64,000 nucleotides of DNA from positions 1,240,001 through 1,304,000 of the forward strand of contig NZ_CP139286.1 in assembly GCF_034067285.1 (NCBI RefSeq), written 5' to 3'. A program made the translations under genes and the position numbers. Of the stretch, positions 45,131-53,766 are shown one piece after another. The notes below the pieces were generated by a model. That model was not told the DNA's origin and searched no databases. It saw nothing but the letters and a program-made list of their open reading frames with translations. The stretch is from Acinetobacter pittii (GTDB lineage Bacteria; Pseudomonadota; Gammaproteobacteria; Pseudomonadales; Moraxellaceae). Position 1 is the stretch's first letter, and each line of letters opens with the position of its first letter.

Positions 45131-45951
45131 TGAATATTGCTCAAGCGCTTACAATTCGTGGTGAGCCTGACAGTTATGAACGACAAGAAAATGCTTGGTT
45201 ACTTGAGCATTTTCTAAAAATCAATTCGCTTGAATTAAAGTTTAGACTTGAGCAAGAGTTAACAACCCAACAAGAGCAAGACTACTTGGCGGGTCTTGAA
45301 CGTATTCAAAAGGGTGAACCTTTAGCTTATGTGACTGGTTCACAGCCTTTTTGGACGCTCGATTTAAAAGTGACTTCCGATACTTTGGTGCCACGTCCGG
45401 ATACAGAAGTTTTAGTTGAAACCGTTTTAAATCTGAATTTGCCAAAGAATGCAAATATTGTGGATTTGGGAACAGGAACAGGTGCAATTGCACTTGCGTT
45501 AGCGAGTGAACGTCCAGATTGGCAAGTCACGGCAACGGATATTTATGCACCTACTTTAGAAGTCGCAAAAGAAAACGCACAAGCACATGATTTGCAACAT
45601 GTGAAATTTGCTCTTGGAGCTTGGTTTGAAGCGCTGGAACCACAAAAGTTTGATTTAATTGTTTCTAATCCGCCGTACATTGACCCTGAAGATGAACACA
45701 TGCAAGCTTTGGCTACAGAACCACGCCGTGCATTAGTTGCAGATCGTCAGGGGTTGGCTGATATTGAAATTATTATTTCTCAAGGTAAGAGCTGGTTAAA
45801 CCCAAAAGGCTGGATTGCTCTGGAACATGGTTATGATCAAGGGCAAGCTGTTCGAGGCATTTTCGCAGAGCATGGTTTTAGTGAGATAAAAACTATTCAA
45901 GACTATGGCCAAAATGATCGGGTCACTTTGGCTTCATTATTAATAGAATAA
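45130..45951 (+). CDS. prmC: Release factor glutamine methyltransferase PrmC
   Basis: Methylates the GGQ glutamine of RF1 and RF2 using S-adenosylmethionine. 273 residues. N-terminal helical domain (about 1-90), then motif I VDLGTGTGAIALALA, ATDIYAPTLEVAKEN, and the catalytic NPPY at 180-183 (LIVSNPPYIDPED), followed by EPRRALVADRQGL. Co-translated with prfA through a TAATG overlap. It ends 7 bases from the convergent AraC gene, with no obvious terminator between. Confidence 0.95.
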   Translation: MNIAQALTIRGEPDSYERQENAWLLEHFLKINSLELKFRLEQELTTQQEQDYLAGLERIQKGEPLAYVTGSQPFWTLDLKVTSDTLVPRPDTEVLVETVLNLNLPKNANIVDLGTGTGAIALALASERPDWQVTATDIYAPTLEVAKENAQAHDLQHVKFALGAWFEALEPQKFDLIVSNPPYIDPEDEHMQALATEPRRALVADRQGLADIEIIISQGKSWLNPKGWIALEHGYDQGQAVRGIFAEHGFSEIKTIQDYGQNDRVTLASLLIE

Positions 45952-45958
45952 GAACGAT

Positions 45959-46987
45959 TTAATCTATAGAGTTAAAGGTTGCTTCCCGATAAGCACCTGG
46001 ACTAACACCTGTCCATTTTTTAAAGGCACGATGAAATGCACTTGGGTCATGAAAGCTTAGATCTTCACTAATATCTTGAATTGAGTCATTCGTTTTACTT
46101 AAGCGTTCAACCGCAATATCACAGCGGATTTCATTTTTAATTTGTTGATAACTAACTCCTTCATGTTTCAGCCTGCGTTGGACAGTGGCTTCGGAAATAT
46201 TAAGTTGTTGTGCGACATCTTTGAGTTCTGGCCAGTGCTCAGGGTGGAGTTTTAATAAATGGCGACGAATAAGAACACTCAATGCATTCTCATTTTTAAA
46301 ACGAACTAAAAGATTTTGTGGCGTTTGCTTTAAAAAATCATAAACCGCTTTTTTATCTTTTTTAATTTTAATATCTAAGTAATGAGCCTCGAATTCAACT
46401 CGATTTACCTCAGCATTAAATTGAATATCTTCACCAAAACGTACGAGATAATCCTGAATATCCTGAGGTTTAGGGCAGCGCACCATAATATTATTTAAGC
46501 CTATTCGTTGATCAACTAACCAACACATAAGTCCATGTACCAACATTAAAAAGGTTGCATAAGTAAACATGCGTTTAGGCTGTCCACGATCATGAATAAC
46601 CAAATAAGCTTTTTCTTGCTCTCGAATGAGTTCTGCACGTATGTCATCAAGCACAAAGTTAAAAAACTTCAAAATATCGTAGAGTGCCTTTTCTAAAGTT
46701 TCAGCCGTACTGACGAGTTTAGTCAGTAACTTATAGCTTCCACGCCGCATGGGATGGCTATCCATGCCAAAAAACTCATCATTCATGGCATTGGCAAGCT
46801 CTATCCACAATTGGGCATAGGTGGTAACAGGCACACGCGCCTTTGGAGACATCAGTAATTCAGCGGGGATGCCTGCTTTATTTAGAATTATTTGTGTATT
46901 TAGACCTTTGGCATAAGCCGCACTCAGTGCTTCATGTACTAGTGCAATCGAAATTGTGCCTTTACTTAAAGAAGACTGGACAACCAT
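45959..46987 (-). CDS. AraC-family transcriptional regulator
   Basis: 342 residues. N-terminal arabinose-binding-like domain of the OruR/ArgR subgroup (ELLMSPKARVPVTTYAQLWI, then about 30-190), and a C-terminal double HTH: LNISEATVQRRLKHEGVSY in the first helix pair, then SIQDISEDLSFHDPSAFHRA and FKKWTGVSPGAYREA. Divergent from the SDR plus acyl-CoA dehydrogenase pair, so that pair is its likely target. Regulators of this type in Acinetobacter and Pseudomonas often control fatty-acid or amino-acid breakdown. Palindromic ATTTCA/TGAAAT sites lie just upstream of its start. Confidence 0.85.
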   Translation of the reverse strand: MVVQSSLSKGTISIALVHEALSAAYAKGLNTQIILNKAGIPAELLMSPKARVPVTTYAQLWIELANAMNDEFFGMDSHPMRRGSYKLLTKLVSTAETLEKALYDILKFFNFVLDDIRAELIREQEKAYLVIHDRGQPKRMFTYATFLMLVHGLMCWLVDQRIGLNNIMVRCPKPQDIQDYLVRFGEDIQFNAEVNRVEFEAHYLDIKIKKDKKAVYDFLKQTPQNLLVRFKNENALSVLIRRHLLKLHPEHWPELKDVAQQLNISEATVQRRLKHEGVSYQQIKNEIRCDIAVERLSKTNDSIQDISEDLSFHDPSAFHRAFKKWTGVSPGAYREATFNSID

Positions 46988-47011
46988 GTCAAAGACTCAT
47001 ATTTTCTTCAT

Positions 47012-47033
47012 ATATTTCAAGTGAAATATTTCA
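47012..47033. promoter_or_regulatory. ATTTCA/TGAAAT palindromes upstream of the AraC gene
   Basis: ATATTTCA-AG-TGAAATAT (47012-47029) overlapped by the perfect 12-mer TGAAATATTTCA (47022-47033), so three half-sites alternate in orientation within 22 bases. It is located 25-46 bases before the AraC start and about 125 from the SDR start. It suits autoregulation. Confidence 0.5.
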
Positions 47034-47156
47034 TATTTAAAATTTGGATTGATCAAAAGCTGCAAACATTTTGAGGCTTTTTGAAATTGTATCGGAAAAC
47101 AACAACTTTTACTCTCACAACTAAAGTTAAAGAATATTTTTATAGGACGTTCCATA

Positions 47157-47927
47157 ATGAAAATTCAAGGAAAACATTTCGTGATTACTGGTGGTGGCTC
47201 TGGTCTAGGTGCTGCTACAGCTGAGCATTTGGTAAAGCAAGGTGCTTCAGTCACATTGGTTGATATGAATGTAGAAGCAGGCGAGCAACAGGCGAAACAA
47301 CTAGGGTCAAAAGCTGACTTTGTAAAACTTGATGTAACCGATGAAGCTGCTGCTGAACAGTTCTTTAAGGATGTTTTGGTAAAACATGGCAGTTTGCATG
47401 GTTTAGTTAACTGTGCAGGTATTGGTCCTTCTGCAAAAGTGGTTGGTCGTGAAGGTGTGCATGATTTGACATTATTTTCAAAGACTTTAAATATTAATGT
47501 CACAGGTACATTTAACATGCTGCGTTTTGCAGCAGATGCAATGAGTAAAAATACAGTTGAAGCAGGTGAAGAGGACCGTGGTGTTATTGTGAACACTGCT
47601 TCTGTTGCGGCATTTGACGGTCAAATTGGGCAGGCAGCTTATTCTGCATCTAAGGGGGCTATTGTGGCGATGACATTGCCGATTGCTCGTGAGTTAGCGC
47701 GTCATGCCATTCGTATTATGACCATTGCACCGGGAATTATGGAAACTCCAATGCTTAAGGGTATGCCACAAAATGTACAAGATGCTTTAGGGCAAATGGT
47801 ACCGTACCCATCTCGTTTAGGAAAACCAGAAGAATTTGCTCGTTTAGTTGCTCATATTGCTGAAAACTCCTATTTAAATGGTGAAGTTATTCGTTTAGAT
47901 GGTGCAATTCGTATGGCAGCAAAATAA
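47157..47927 (+). CDS. Short-chain dehydrogenase, 3-hydroxyacyl-CoA dehydrogenase type
   Basis: 256-residue SDR that resembles the HSD10 (2-methyl-3-hydroxybutyryl-CoA / 3-hydroxyacyl-CoA dehydrogenase) group. Cofactor loop TGGGSGLG at 11-18 with Asp35-type NAD preference (LVDMNVEAG), NAG as VNCAGIG, and active site YSASK (Tyr162, Lys166) after VNTASVAAFDGQIGQAA. It oxidises a hydroxyacyl-CoA in beta-oxidation or isoleucine breakdown. Followed after 19 bases by an acyl-CoA dehydrogenase, which supports the CoA-thioester substrate. AGGAC ribosome site. Confidence 0.87.
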   Translation: MKIQGKHFVITGGGSGLGAATAEHLVKQGASVTLVDMNVEAGEQQAKQLGSKADFVKLDVTDEAAAEQFFKDVLVKHGSLHGLVNCAGIGPSAKVVGREGVHDLTLFSKTLNINVTGTFNMLRFAADAMSKNTVEAGEEDRGVIVNTASVAAFDGQIGQAAYSASKGAIVAMTLPIARELARHAIRIMTIAPGIMETPMLKGMPQNVQDALGQMVPYPSRLGKPEEFARLVAHIAENSYLNGEVIRLDGAIRMAAK

Positions 47928-47946
47928 TAAAAATAAGGATGTTGAA

Positions 47947-49083
47947 ATGATTTTAAATGCTGAACAAAGTATGGTTCAGGAGATGATGCGTAACTACTCG
48001 CAAAATCAGTTAAAACCCACAGCCGCACATCGCGATAAAACCCATGAATTTCCTGCGCAGGAATTAAAAGATTTAGGTGCACTAGGTGCTATGGGGATGA
48101 CTGTTCCAAATGAATGGGGCGGTGCTGGAATGGACTATATATCTTTGGTGCTTGCAATTGAAGAAATTGCTGCGGGAGATGGCGCTATTTCGACTATCGT
48201 AAGTGTACAAAATTCCTTAGTTTGCGGTATTACACTGGCATACGGTTCAGAACAGCAAAAACAAACCTATTTGCCAAAATTTGCATCTGGTGAATGGCTA
48301 GGATGTTTTTGTTTAACTGAGCCACATGTGGGTTCTGATGCAAGCGCGATTTTATGTAAAGCCGAGCGAGATGGCGACCATTGGGTTTTAAATGGCGTAA
48401 AACAATTTATTACCAGCGGTAAAAACGCCCAAGTGGCTTTGGTCTTTGCGGTTACAGATAAACAAGCGGGAAAAAAAGGCATTTCGTGTTTTCTTGTGCC
48501 GACCAATACACAAGGTTACTTGGTGACTCGAATTGAAGACAAAATGGGCCAACATGCTTCCGACACAGCGACCATTACTTTTGAGGACTGTCGAATTCCC
48601 TTAGAAAATTTAGTAGGGCAACAAGGTGAAGGTTATAAAATTGCACTTTCTAATTTAGCAGCTGGACGTATTGGGATTGCTGCTCAATCTGTTGGAATGG
48701 CAAGAGCTGCTTTTGATGCGGCGGTGCAATATGCAAATGAACGTAAAGCTTTTGGTGTAGAGTTAGTCCAACATCAGGCAGTGAGTTTTCGTTTAGCCGA
48801 TATGGCAACCCAGATTGAAGCTGCACATCAGTTGGTTTTACATGCTGCAACTTTAAAAGATGCGGGATTGCCTTGTTTAAAAGAAGCTTCAATGGCAAAG
48901 CTATTTGCATCTACTATGGCTGAGCGAGTGTGTTCGGATGCGATTCAGATTCATGGAGGGTATGGCTATGTCAGTGATTTCCCTGTTGAGAGAATTTATC
49001 GGGATGTTCGTGTAAGTCAGATTTATGAAGGTGCTTCTGATATTCAACGTTTAGTGATTGCTCGAGAAGTAACCCAAGTTTAA
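47947..49083 (+). CDS. Acyl-CoA dehydrogenase
   Basis: FAD flavoenzyme of 378 residues, of the short/branched-chain type. Seen: FCLTEPHVGSDASAILC, GVKQFITSGKNA, ASDTATITFEDCRIP, GRIGIAAQSVGMARAAFDAA, YANERKAFGVELVQHQAV and IHGGYGYVSDFPVERIYRDV, with the catalytic base at Glu361 in YEGASDIQRL. It makes the 2,3-double bond of an acyl-CoA, one step before the SDR reaction once hydrated; no hydratase gene lies here. The frame is open upstream to 47899, but ATG 47947 has an AAGGA site. Confidence 0.92.
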   Translation: MILNAEQSMVQEMMRNYSQNQLKPTAAHRDKTHEFPAQELKDLGALGAMGMTVPNEWGGAGMDYISLVLAIEEIAAGDGAISTIVSVQNSLVCGITLAYGSEQQKQTYLPKFASGEWLGCFCLTEPHVGSDASAILCKAERDGDHWVLNGVKQFITSGKNAQVALVFAVTDKQAGKKGISCFLVPTNTQGYLVTRIEDKMGQHASDTATITFEDCRIPLENLVGQQGEGYKIALSNLAAGRIGIAAQSVGMARAAFDAAVQYANERKAFGVELVQHQAVSFRLADMATQIEAAHQLVLHAATLKDAGLPCLKEASMAKLFASTMAERVCSDAIQIHGGYGYVSDFPVERIYRDVRVSQIYEGASDIQRLVIAREVTQV

Positions 49084-49111
49084 GTATAAGATTTTGAAAA
49101 TAGTCACTGAA

Positions 49112-49146
49112 TGCAAAAGACCGCAATTGTTATGCGGTCTTTTGCA
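49112..49146. terminator. Terminator after the acyl-CoA dehydrogenase, bidirectional
   Basis: TGCAAAAGACCGCA / TGCGGTCTTTTGCA, a perfect 14-bp stem with a 7-nt loop between two convergent genes. Confidence 0.85.
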
Positions 49147-49212
49147 ATTAAAACTGTCTAGTTTTAACTCATTTCAATGAAATTTAGAATGTTAGAGCTA
49201 GCTTTTTGATAA

Positions 49213-49791
49213 TTAAAGCTGAGCTTTGACTTCTTCACCAATTAAGTAAAACGTTCCTCCTGCAATATAATGCAGACTTCGAAGTTCTTTAGGTGCATCT
49301 TGAAAATACCAGTGCCCATCTCTAAAAACGCGACTGTCTGCCCAGGCACCTACAACAGAACCAATAAATAAATCATGTGCTGACTGATTATGCGGTTCTG
49401 GAATAAGTTTACATACGAGCCATGCAATGCATCCTGATACAAGCGGACTGGTAAGACCTTCTTGATAAAATAGTTCAGTACCGCAATGTTCAAGCTTTTT
49501 AGCGTCATCCAACTTACTAATGGTTCCAAGTTGCTTGGTCATATCAAGCTGTGCATAGCAGGGAACTTGTAGGGTGAAATAACCACTTTGCTCAACGAGC
49601 TGTCGGGTTTTAGTACTTTTGTCGAGAACCACAGACACTTTGGCTGGTTTAAACTCTAAGGCACATGCCCAAGCAGCAGCCATCACGTTGCGGTCATCGC
49701 CATGTTGTGCAGAAACAAGGACAGTTGGACCATGATTTAACAAACGATAAGCTTTTTCTAACTCTACTGGTGCAATATATGATTGCGTCAT
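49213..49791 (-). CDS. Flavin reductase-family FMN-binding protein
   Basis: 192 residues with the flavin-reductase-like domain of the PadR/HpaC superfamily. Typical strings are RNVMAAAWACALEFKPAKVSV, LDKSTKTRQLVEQSGYFTLQ, and SGCIAWLVCKLIPE, ending in a beta strand that packs against FMN. Such proteins reduce free FMN with NAD(P)H for a partner monooxygenase or act alone. No partner lies next to it (the luciferase-like gene is about 9 kb away). ATG with an AGG site. Confidence 0.85.
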   Translation of the reverse strand: MTQSYIAPVELEKAYRLLNHGPTVLVSAQHGDDRNVMAAAWACALEFKPAKVSVVLDKSTKTRQLVEQSGYFTLQVPCYAQLDMTKQLGTISKLDDAKKLEHCGTELFYQEGLTSPLVSGCIAWLVCKLIPEPHNQSAHDLFIGSVVGAWADSRVFRDGHWYFQDAPKELRSLHYIAGGTFYLIGEEVKAQL

Positions 49792-49963
49792 ATTTAGCCT
49801 AAGTAATAAAGAAAATAGATATTTCTATTGTTGCAGAAAGCTTTATAGATGCAATGTTATTAAACAAGCTTTATAAGAATAAAAACTTGTTTCTATTTTA
49901 TAGCTTTCATAATGATTGACTTAATCATAAAATCATTTCGCTTCTAAGTGAAAGGATTAACAA
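49792..49963. promoter_or_regulatory. Divergent gap between flavin reductase and MoeB-like genes
   Basis: AAACAAG (49862-49868) and CTTGTTT (49886-49892) form an inverted repeat. The string AAGCTTTATA occurs twice nearby, at about 49840 and 49866. No regulator can be named. Confidence 0.3.
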
Positions 49964-50740
49964 GTGACCGAGCTTCAAGATATCGATTTTGTAGAGTTAA
50001 GTGATGAAGAAATGCATCTCTATAGCCGTCAGATTTTACTCGATGGATGGGATATTGAAGCTCAGGAAAAACTCAAACTTGCTAATGTGTTGATTGTCGG
50101 TGCGGGTGGAATAGGCTGTAGTAGTGCAGAGCTACTTGCACGAGCAGGGGTTGGGAAAATTACACTGATTGATGCAGATACGATCGAGATAAGTAATTTA
50201 CAGCGCCAAATCGCATTTGGTCATGAAGATATCGGACGTTATAAAGCAGAAATTTTGGCTAAACGTTTACAGAAAATTAACCCTTATATCTGTGTTGAAT
50301 ACTATAACGAAAGCTTAGACGAACATAACATTGATAGACTTGTTGAACACCAAGATGTGGTTTTAGATGGATGCGATAATTTTACAACTCGCTATTTGGT
50401 AAATGCAGCTTGTAAGAAACATCAGGTCGCATTAATTAGTGCTTCAGCAATTGGTTTTCAGGCACAAATGTTTATGGTTGATGGAGATTCAGCTTGTTAT
50501 GAATGTATTTTTCCAAAAGAACAACATGCCAATGAAGGCCTTCGCTGTGCTGAGTCAGGCGTACTTGCGACTACTCCTGTAATGATAGCGTCATTACAAG
50601 CACATCACACTTTACTATATTTAGGTTTAAATCGTGCACCTTTAAAGCAGAAACTATTATTGTGGGATGGTTTAAACATGACACAACGTATTGTTAGTTT
50701 TGATAAAGATGTAAATTGCCCACTTTGTCAGGCAAGCTAA
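49964..50740 (+). CDS. MoeB/ThiF-family adenylyltransferase
   Basis: E1-like enzyme that adenylates the C-terminal glycine of a sulfur carrier such as MoaD or ThiS. 258 residues with GxGGIG at 46-51 (GAGGIG), SELLARAGVG-type helix here SSAELLARAGVGKITLIDAD, SNLQRQIAF, VLDGCDNFTTRYLVN, and zinc cysteines CYECIFP with CPLCQAS. GTG start with an AAGGA site. No moaD, thiS or rhodanese gene lies next to it, so which pathway it serves cannot be told. MoeB is the closest reading by length and motif. Confidence 0.82.
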   Translation: MTELQDIDFVELSDEEMHLYSRQILLDGWDIEAQEKLKLANVLIVGAGGIGCSSAELLARAGVGKITLIDADTIEISNLQRQIAFGHEDIGRYKAEILAKRLQKINPYICVEYYNESLDEHNIDRLVEHQDVVLDGCDNFTTRYLVNAACKKHQVALISASAIGFQAQMFMVDGDSACYECIFPKEQHANEGLRCAESGVLATTPVMIASLQAHHTLLYLGLNRAPLKQKLLLWDGLNMTQRIVSFDKDVNCPLCQAS

Positions 50741-50798
50741 TCAGTAAATGAAACAAAATTTGCTACACTCAACCTGAATGATTTGGTTTTGAAGAAAT

Positions 50799-52097
50799 AT
50801 GAAAAAAAATATTTTGTTTGATGGGTTACGTTCCGTCGCCCGCATTGGTGAAACAGCAGTGGTTGCGGCCAAAGCTGGAATTAAATACGCAACTGAAAAA
50901 CCAAGTAATGCCAAACTCATGCGAGAGACTTTTGAGTCACTTGGTTCAACTTATATTAAGCTTGGTCAGTTTATTGCGAGTACTCCATCGCTATTTCCGC
51001 GTGAATATGTAGAAGAATTTCAAGGTTGTTTAGACCAGACTCCAACACTCCCATTTAGTTATATTCAAGGTGTGCTTGCATCTGAGTTTGAAGGACGCGA
51101 TTTAAGCCAGATTTTTAGCTATATCGATGAAAAGCCATTAGCTTCTGCATCAATTGCTCAGGTTCATGCCGCTAAGTTGACCACAGGGGAAGATGTAGTT
51201 ATTAAAGTACAAAAGCCTGGTGTTGAAACCATTTTATATACTGATTTAAGTGTAGTGCATTGGGCTGCTAAGCTGCTTGAGCGTGCAGTACCAAAGATTA
51301 AATTTGCTGCTCTTTCTGAAATTGTTGATGAAATTAAAAGCCGTATGGTTCGTGAAGTCGATTTCATTGAAGAAGCACAAAACTTGGATGATTTTGTGGA
51401 ATATCTGAACATTTCACAAAATAAAGCTGCGACTGCACCTAAAGTTTATCATCAGTTTTCTACGCGCCGTGTCTTGACCATGCAGCGTTTATACGGTGTG
51501 TCTTTGACTGACTTTAGTGTTGTAAAACAATATGCTAAAGATCCATCACAAGTATTGATTACTGCCATGAATACATGGTTTGGTAGTCTCATGTTGTGTA
51601 AGAGTTTCCATGCTGACTTACATGCTGGGAACCTAATGCTTCTTGAAGATGGACGTATTGGTTTTATCGATTTTGGTATCGTGGGGCAGTTAAAGCCTGA
51701 AGTTTGGACAGCATGTATTGCGTTTATGGACGCCTTACAAAAGACCGATTATCAGGCAATGGCTGAAAATATGCTGAAAATGGGTATGACCCATAACAAA
51801 ATTGATGTTCAGGTTTTGGCTCATGATCTAGAGCGTTTATTTAATGGCGTATTAATGGCCGATCCACAGCAGATATTGTCTTCAAATCCAGCTGATTTAA
51901 ATGACATCATGATGGATATGGTAGGTGTGGGCGAGCGTCACGGTATTAAATTCCCACGTGATTTTGCTTTATTATTTAAGCAAATGCTTTATTTCGATCG
52001 TTTTATGCGCGTACTCGCACCATATACTGATATTTATGCAGACCAACGTTTGAAAATGGTTCAAAATATGGAACCTGCTTCGTTGTTAAAGCACTAA
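50799..52097 (+). CDS. AarF/UbiB-family ABC1 atypical kinase
   Basis: 432 residues with the ABC1/ADCK kinase-like fold. KxGQ motif as STYIKLGQF, the Ala-rich loop as LASASIAQVHAA, catalytic region FHADLHAGNLML and metal-binding IGFIDFGIVG. UbiB proteins assist ubiquinone synthesis; this one is shorter than E. coli UbiB (546) and lacks the two C-terminal helices, so it is probably a soluble paralogue and not the main UbiB. It starts 58 bases after the MoeB-like gene. Confidence 0.85.
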   Translation: MKKNILFDGLRSVARIGETAVVAAKAGIKYATEKPSNAKLMRETFESLGSTYIKLGQFIASTPSLFPREYVEEFQGCLDQTPTLPFSYIQGVLASEFEGRDLSQIFSYIDEKPLASASIAQVHAAKLTTGEDVVIKVQKPGVETILYTDLSVVHWAAKLLERAVPKIKFAALSEIVDEIKSRMVREVDFIEEAQNLDDFVEYLNISQNKAATAPKVYHQFSTRRVLTMQRLYGVSLTDFSVVKQYAKDPSQVLITAMNTWFGSLMLCKSFHADLHAGNLMLLEDGRIGFIDFGIVGQLKPEVWTACIAFMDALQKTDYQAMAENMLKMGMTHNKIDVQVLAHDLERLFNGVLMADPQQILSSNPADLNDIMMDMVGVGERHGIKFPRDFALLFKQMLYFDRFMRVLAPYTDIYADQRLKMVQNMEPASLLKH

Positions 52098-52112
52098 GGT
52101 CAGTTTAAATTT

Positions 52113-52493
52113 ATGGATGCCATTATTATTGAAGGCTTGAAGGTTGAGACAGTGATCGGCTGTTTCAACTGGGAAAGACAAATCATTCAACCTTTAATGT
52201 TGGATTTAACCATCCATAATGATTTGAGCCGTGCTGCAGAGTCTGACAAGCTTGAGGACACACTCAACTATGCGCAGATTTGTGAGTTATCGGCTCAAAC
52301 TATTCAAAACGCCGAACCTGAATTAATCGAACATGCAGCCCATCTGGTTTTGCAATGCTTATTTGAAACCTTTCCAACAATTGAAAAAATTATCATAACC
52401 ATCCGTAAGCCAGCCATCATTGCAGAAGCTAATGCTGTAGGAATTCGTCTTGAACGCACCAGAAACAATTTTTGCGCTCGCTCTGGCGAGTAA
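52113..52493 (+). CDS. folB: Dihydroneopterin aldolase
   Basis: 126 residues. Cleaves 7,8-dihydroneopterin to 6-hydroxymethyl-7,8-dihydropterin and glycolaldehyde in folate synthesis. Family features: IIIEGLKVETVIGCFNWER with the start of the tunnelling fold, RAAESDKLEDTLNYAQICEL, ELIEHAAHLVLQCLFE, and the C-terminal IRKPAIIAEANAVGIRLER. It lies 15 bases after the ABC1 kinase and overlaps folK by 44 bases. Confidence 0.93.
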   Translation: MDAIIIEGLKVETVIGCFNWERQIIQPLMLDLTIHNDLSRAAESDKLEDTLNYAQICELSAQTIQNAEPELIEHAAHLVLQCLFETFPTIEKIIITIRKPAIIAEANAVGIRLERTRNNFCARSGE

Positions 52494-52887
52494 TTTAGAC
52501 GCAGATCAGCACTTTAATTTTGCTTACACACAATTAGCAACATTGGGGAAAGTGCAGTTTTCATCTGTTTATCAAATTCCATGCAGAGATGGCATTGGAG
52601 ATGATTATTGGAATTCGGCATGTCTATTAAAAAGCACTTTATCATGTGAACAAATTGAATCTTTTTTAAAGCAACTTGAGTCAGATTCTGGGCGTGTTCG
52701 TCCATCGCACCATATTTCTTTAGATGTAGATTTGATTGCGTGGGGAAGTGATCTGGAACATATGCAATTTAATTCTAAAAAATTGCCCTTAGCACTTGAT
52801 GTAAAAATTCCTTTATATGAGCTTTGGCATTGTGAAACTTTAAAGGCTGACAATACGCTTTATCCAGTGGTTAATTTTAAAGTTTAA
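52450..52887 (+). CDS. folK: 6-hydroxymethyl-7,8-dihydropterin pyrophosphokinase
   Basis: 145 residues. Transfers pyrophosphate from ATP to hydroxymethyldihydropterin, the step after FolB. The N-terminus TIFALALASNLDADQHF matches the ALGSNLG opening, and RVRPSHHISLDVDLIAWG the RxxxR..LDLD metal-site motif. The start is TTG at 52450: the frame has a stop at 52438 and no ATG or GTG before the family motif, and AGGA lies 7 bases upstream. It thus overlaps folB by 44 bases. Somewhat shorter than E. coli FolK (159) and divergent, so activity is probable but not certain. Confidence 0.85.
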   Translation: MNAPETIFALALASNLDADQHFNFAYTQLATLGKVQFSSVYQIPCRDGIGDDYWNSACLLKSTLSCEQIESFLKQLESDSGRVRPSHHISLDVDLIAWGSDLEHMQFNSKKLPLALDVKIPLYELWHCETLKADNTLYPVVNFKV

Positions 52888-53168
52888 TACTAATTATGAA
52901 ATGGAACTTGTTTTGCATACGGTTACAGCCTTTATCATGATTTGAGCTAAGTCCAGTTATCTTATTTGTCGCTGATGATAAATATTGCAGGCTTGGCTAT
53001 GAATTATAGTTCTTAAATTTGGTGAGATGATCAAACTACTTTAAACTTAAACGCTTATCCAGTTAAACATTGATATATAAATCTTGAATAGAGCAAGACT
53101 TATATAGTCCCTGTACTGGAATTTTATTTTTTGCGTTTTTTTAAATTTTATTTTTGAGTTCTCTTAAT

Positions 53169-53717
53169 ATGAAAAATATCGGTTTAGCCATTCTGGCCAT
53201 CAGCCTCTCAGGTTGTGCTGCAATGAGCGTAGAAGAATGTAAGACTGCAAATTGGTCATTAGTGGGTGAGAAAGATGGTTCAAAAGGCTTGTCACCACGA
53301 TTAGATCAATATTATAAAGCATGTGGAAAGGCTAATATTGTGCCAGATCAAAAGTCTTATGATCGCGGGTATAAAGAAGGTCTAGGGTACTATTGTCAGC
53401 CAGCGAACATTTTTTATAATGCTTTAGAGGGGAATGGAAATATTAATGTATGCCCAGTTGAGCAGCGTAGTCGTTTAAGACCTTACTATCGTGCAGCTTC
53501 CGATTACTACAATGCAAAAGCTGAATATGATCGTTATGACGAAAAGTTTAAGCAATATTCGGACAGTGCATACAACGAAAAATTAAAGCCAGAAGAGCGG
53601 GAACGTTATCGTAAACTTTTAAGAGAATTACAAATTGATCGTGACCGTATTAATCGCAACTATTGGAACTCAATTCGAGATATCGAACGTTTCAAATATG
53701 ATCACGGTTTAAAATAA
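53169..53717 (+). CDS. DUF2799-type lipoprotein
   Basis: 182 residues with lipobox SLSGC (lipidated Cys16). The mature domain begins MSVEECKTANWSLVGEKDGS, typical of DUF2799 proteins, and has two further cysteines and a helical charged tail (YDRYDEKFKQYSDS, ERERYRKLLRELQIDRD). A TTG at 53154 is in frame, but ATG 53169 starts the signal peptide properly. The ribosome site is weak. Function unknown. It is separated by 281 bases of AT-rich gap from folK, which should contain its promoter. Confidence 0.75.
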   Translation: MKNIGLAILAISLSGCAAMSVEECKTANWSLVGEKDGSKGLSPRLDQYYKACGKANIVPDQKSYDRGYKEGLGYYCQPANIFYNALEGNGNINVCPVEQRSRLRPYYRAASDYYNAKAEYDRYDEKFKQYSDSAYNEKLKPEERERYRKLLRELQIDRDRINRNYWNSIRDIERFKYDHGLK

Positions 53718-53724
53718 TATTTGA

Positions 53725-53766
53725 AAAAAGGATTGATCTGATTAAGATCAATCCTTTGTTTTTTTT
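53725..53766. terminator. Bidirectional terminator between lipoprotein gene and coq7
   Basis: AAAGGATTGATCT (53727-53739) and AGATCAATCCTTT (53745-53757), perfect 13-bp stem, T-run on the plus side and A-run on the other, between convergent genes. Confidence 0.88.

Noticed and set aside
47165..47596. 143-residue minus-strand ORF opposite the SDR gene
   Set aside because: Ser/Pro/Cys-rich antisense frame, no start signal, and the SDR on the plus strand is certain.
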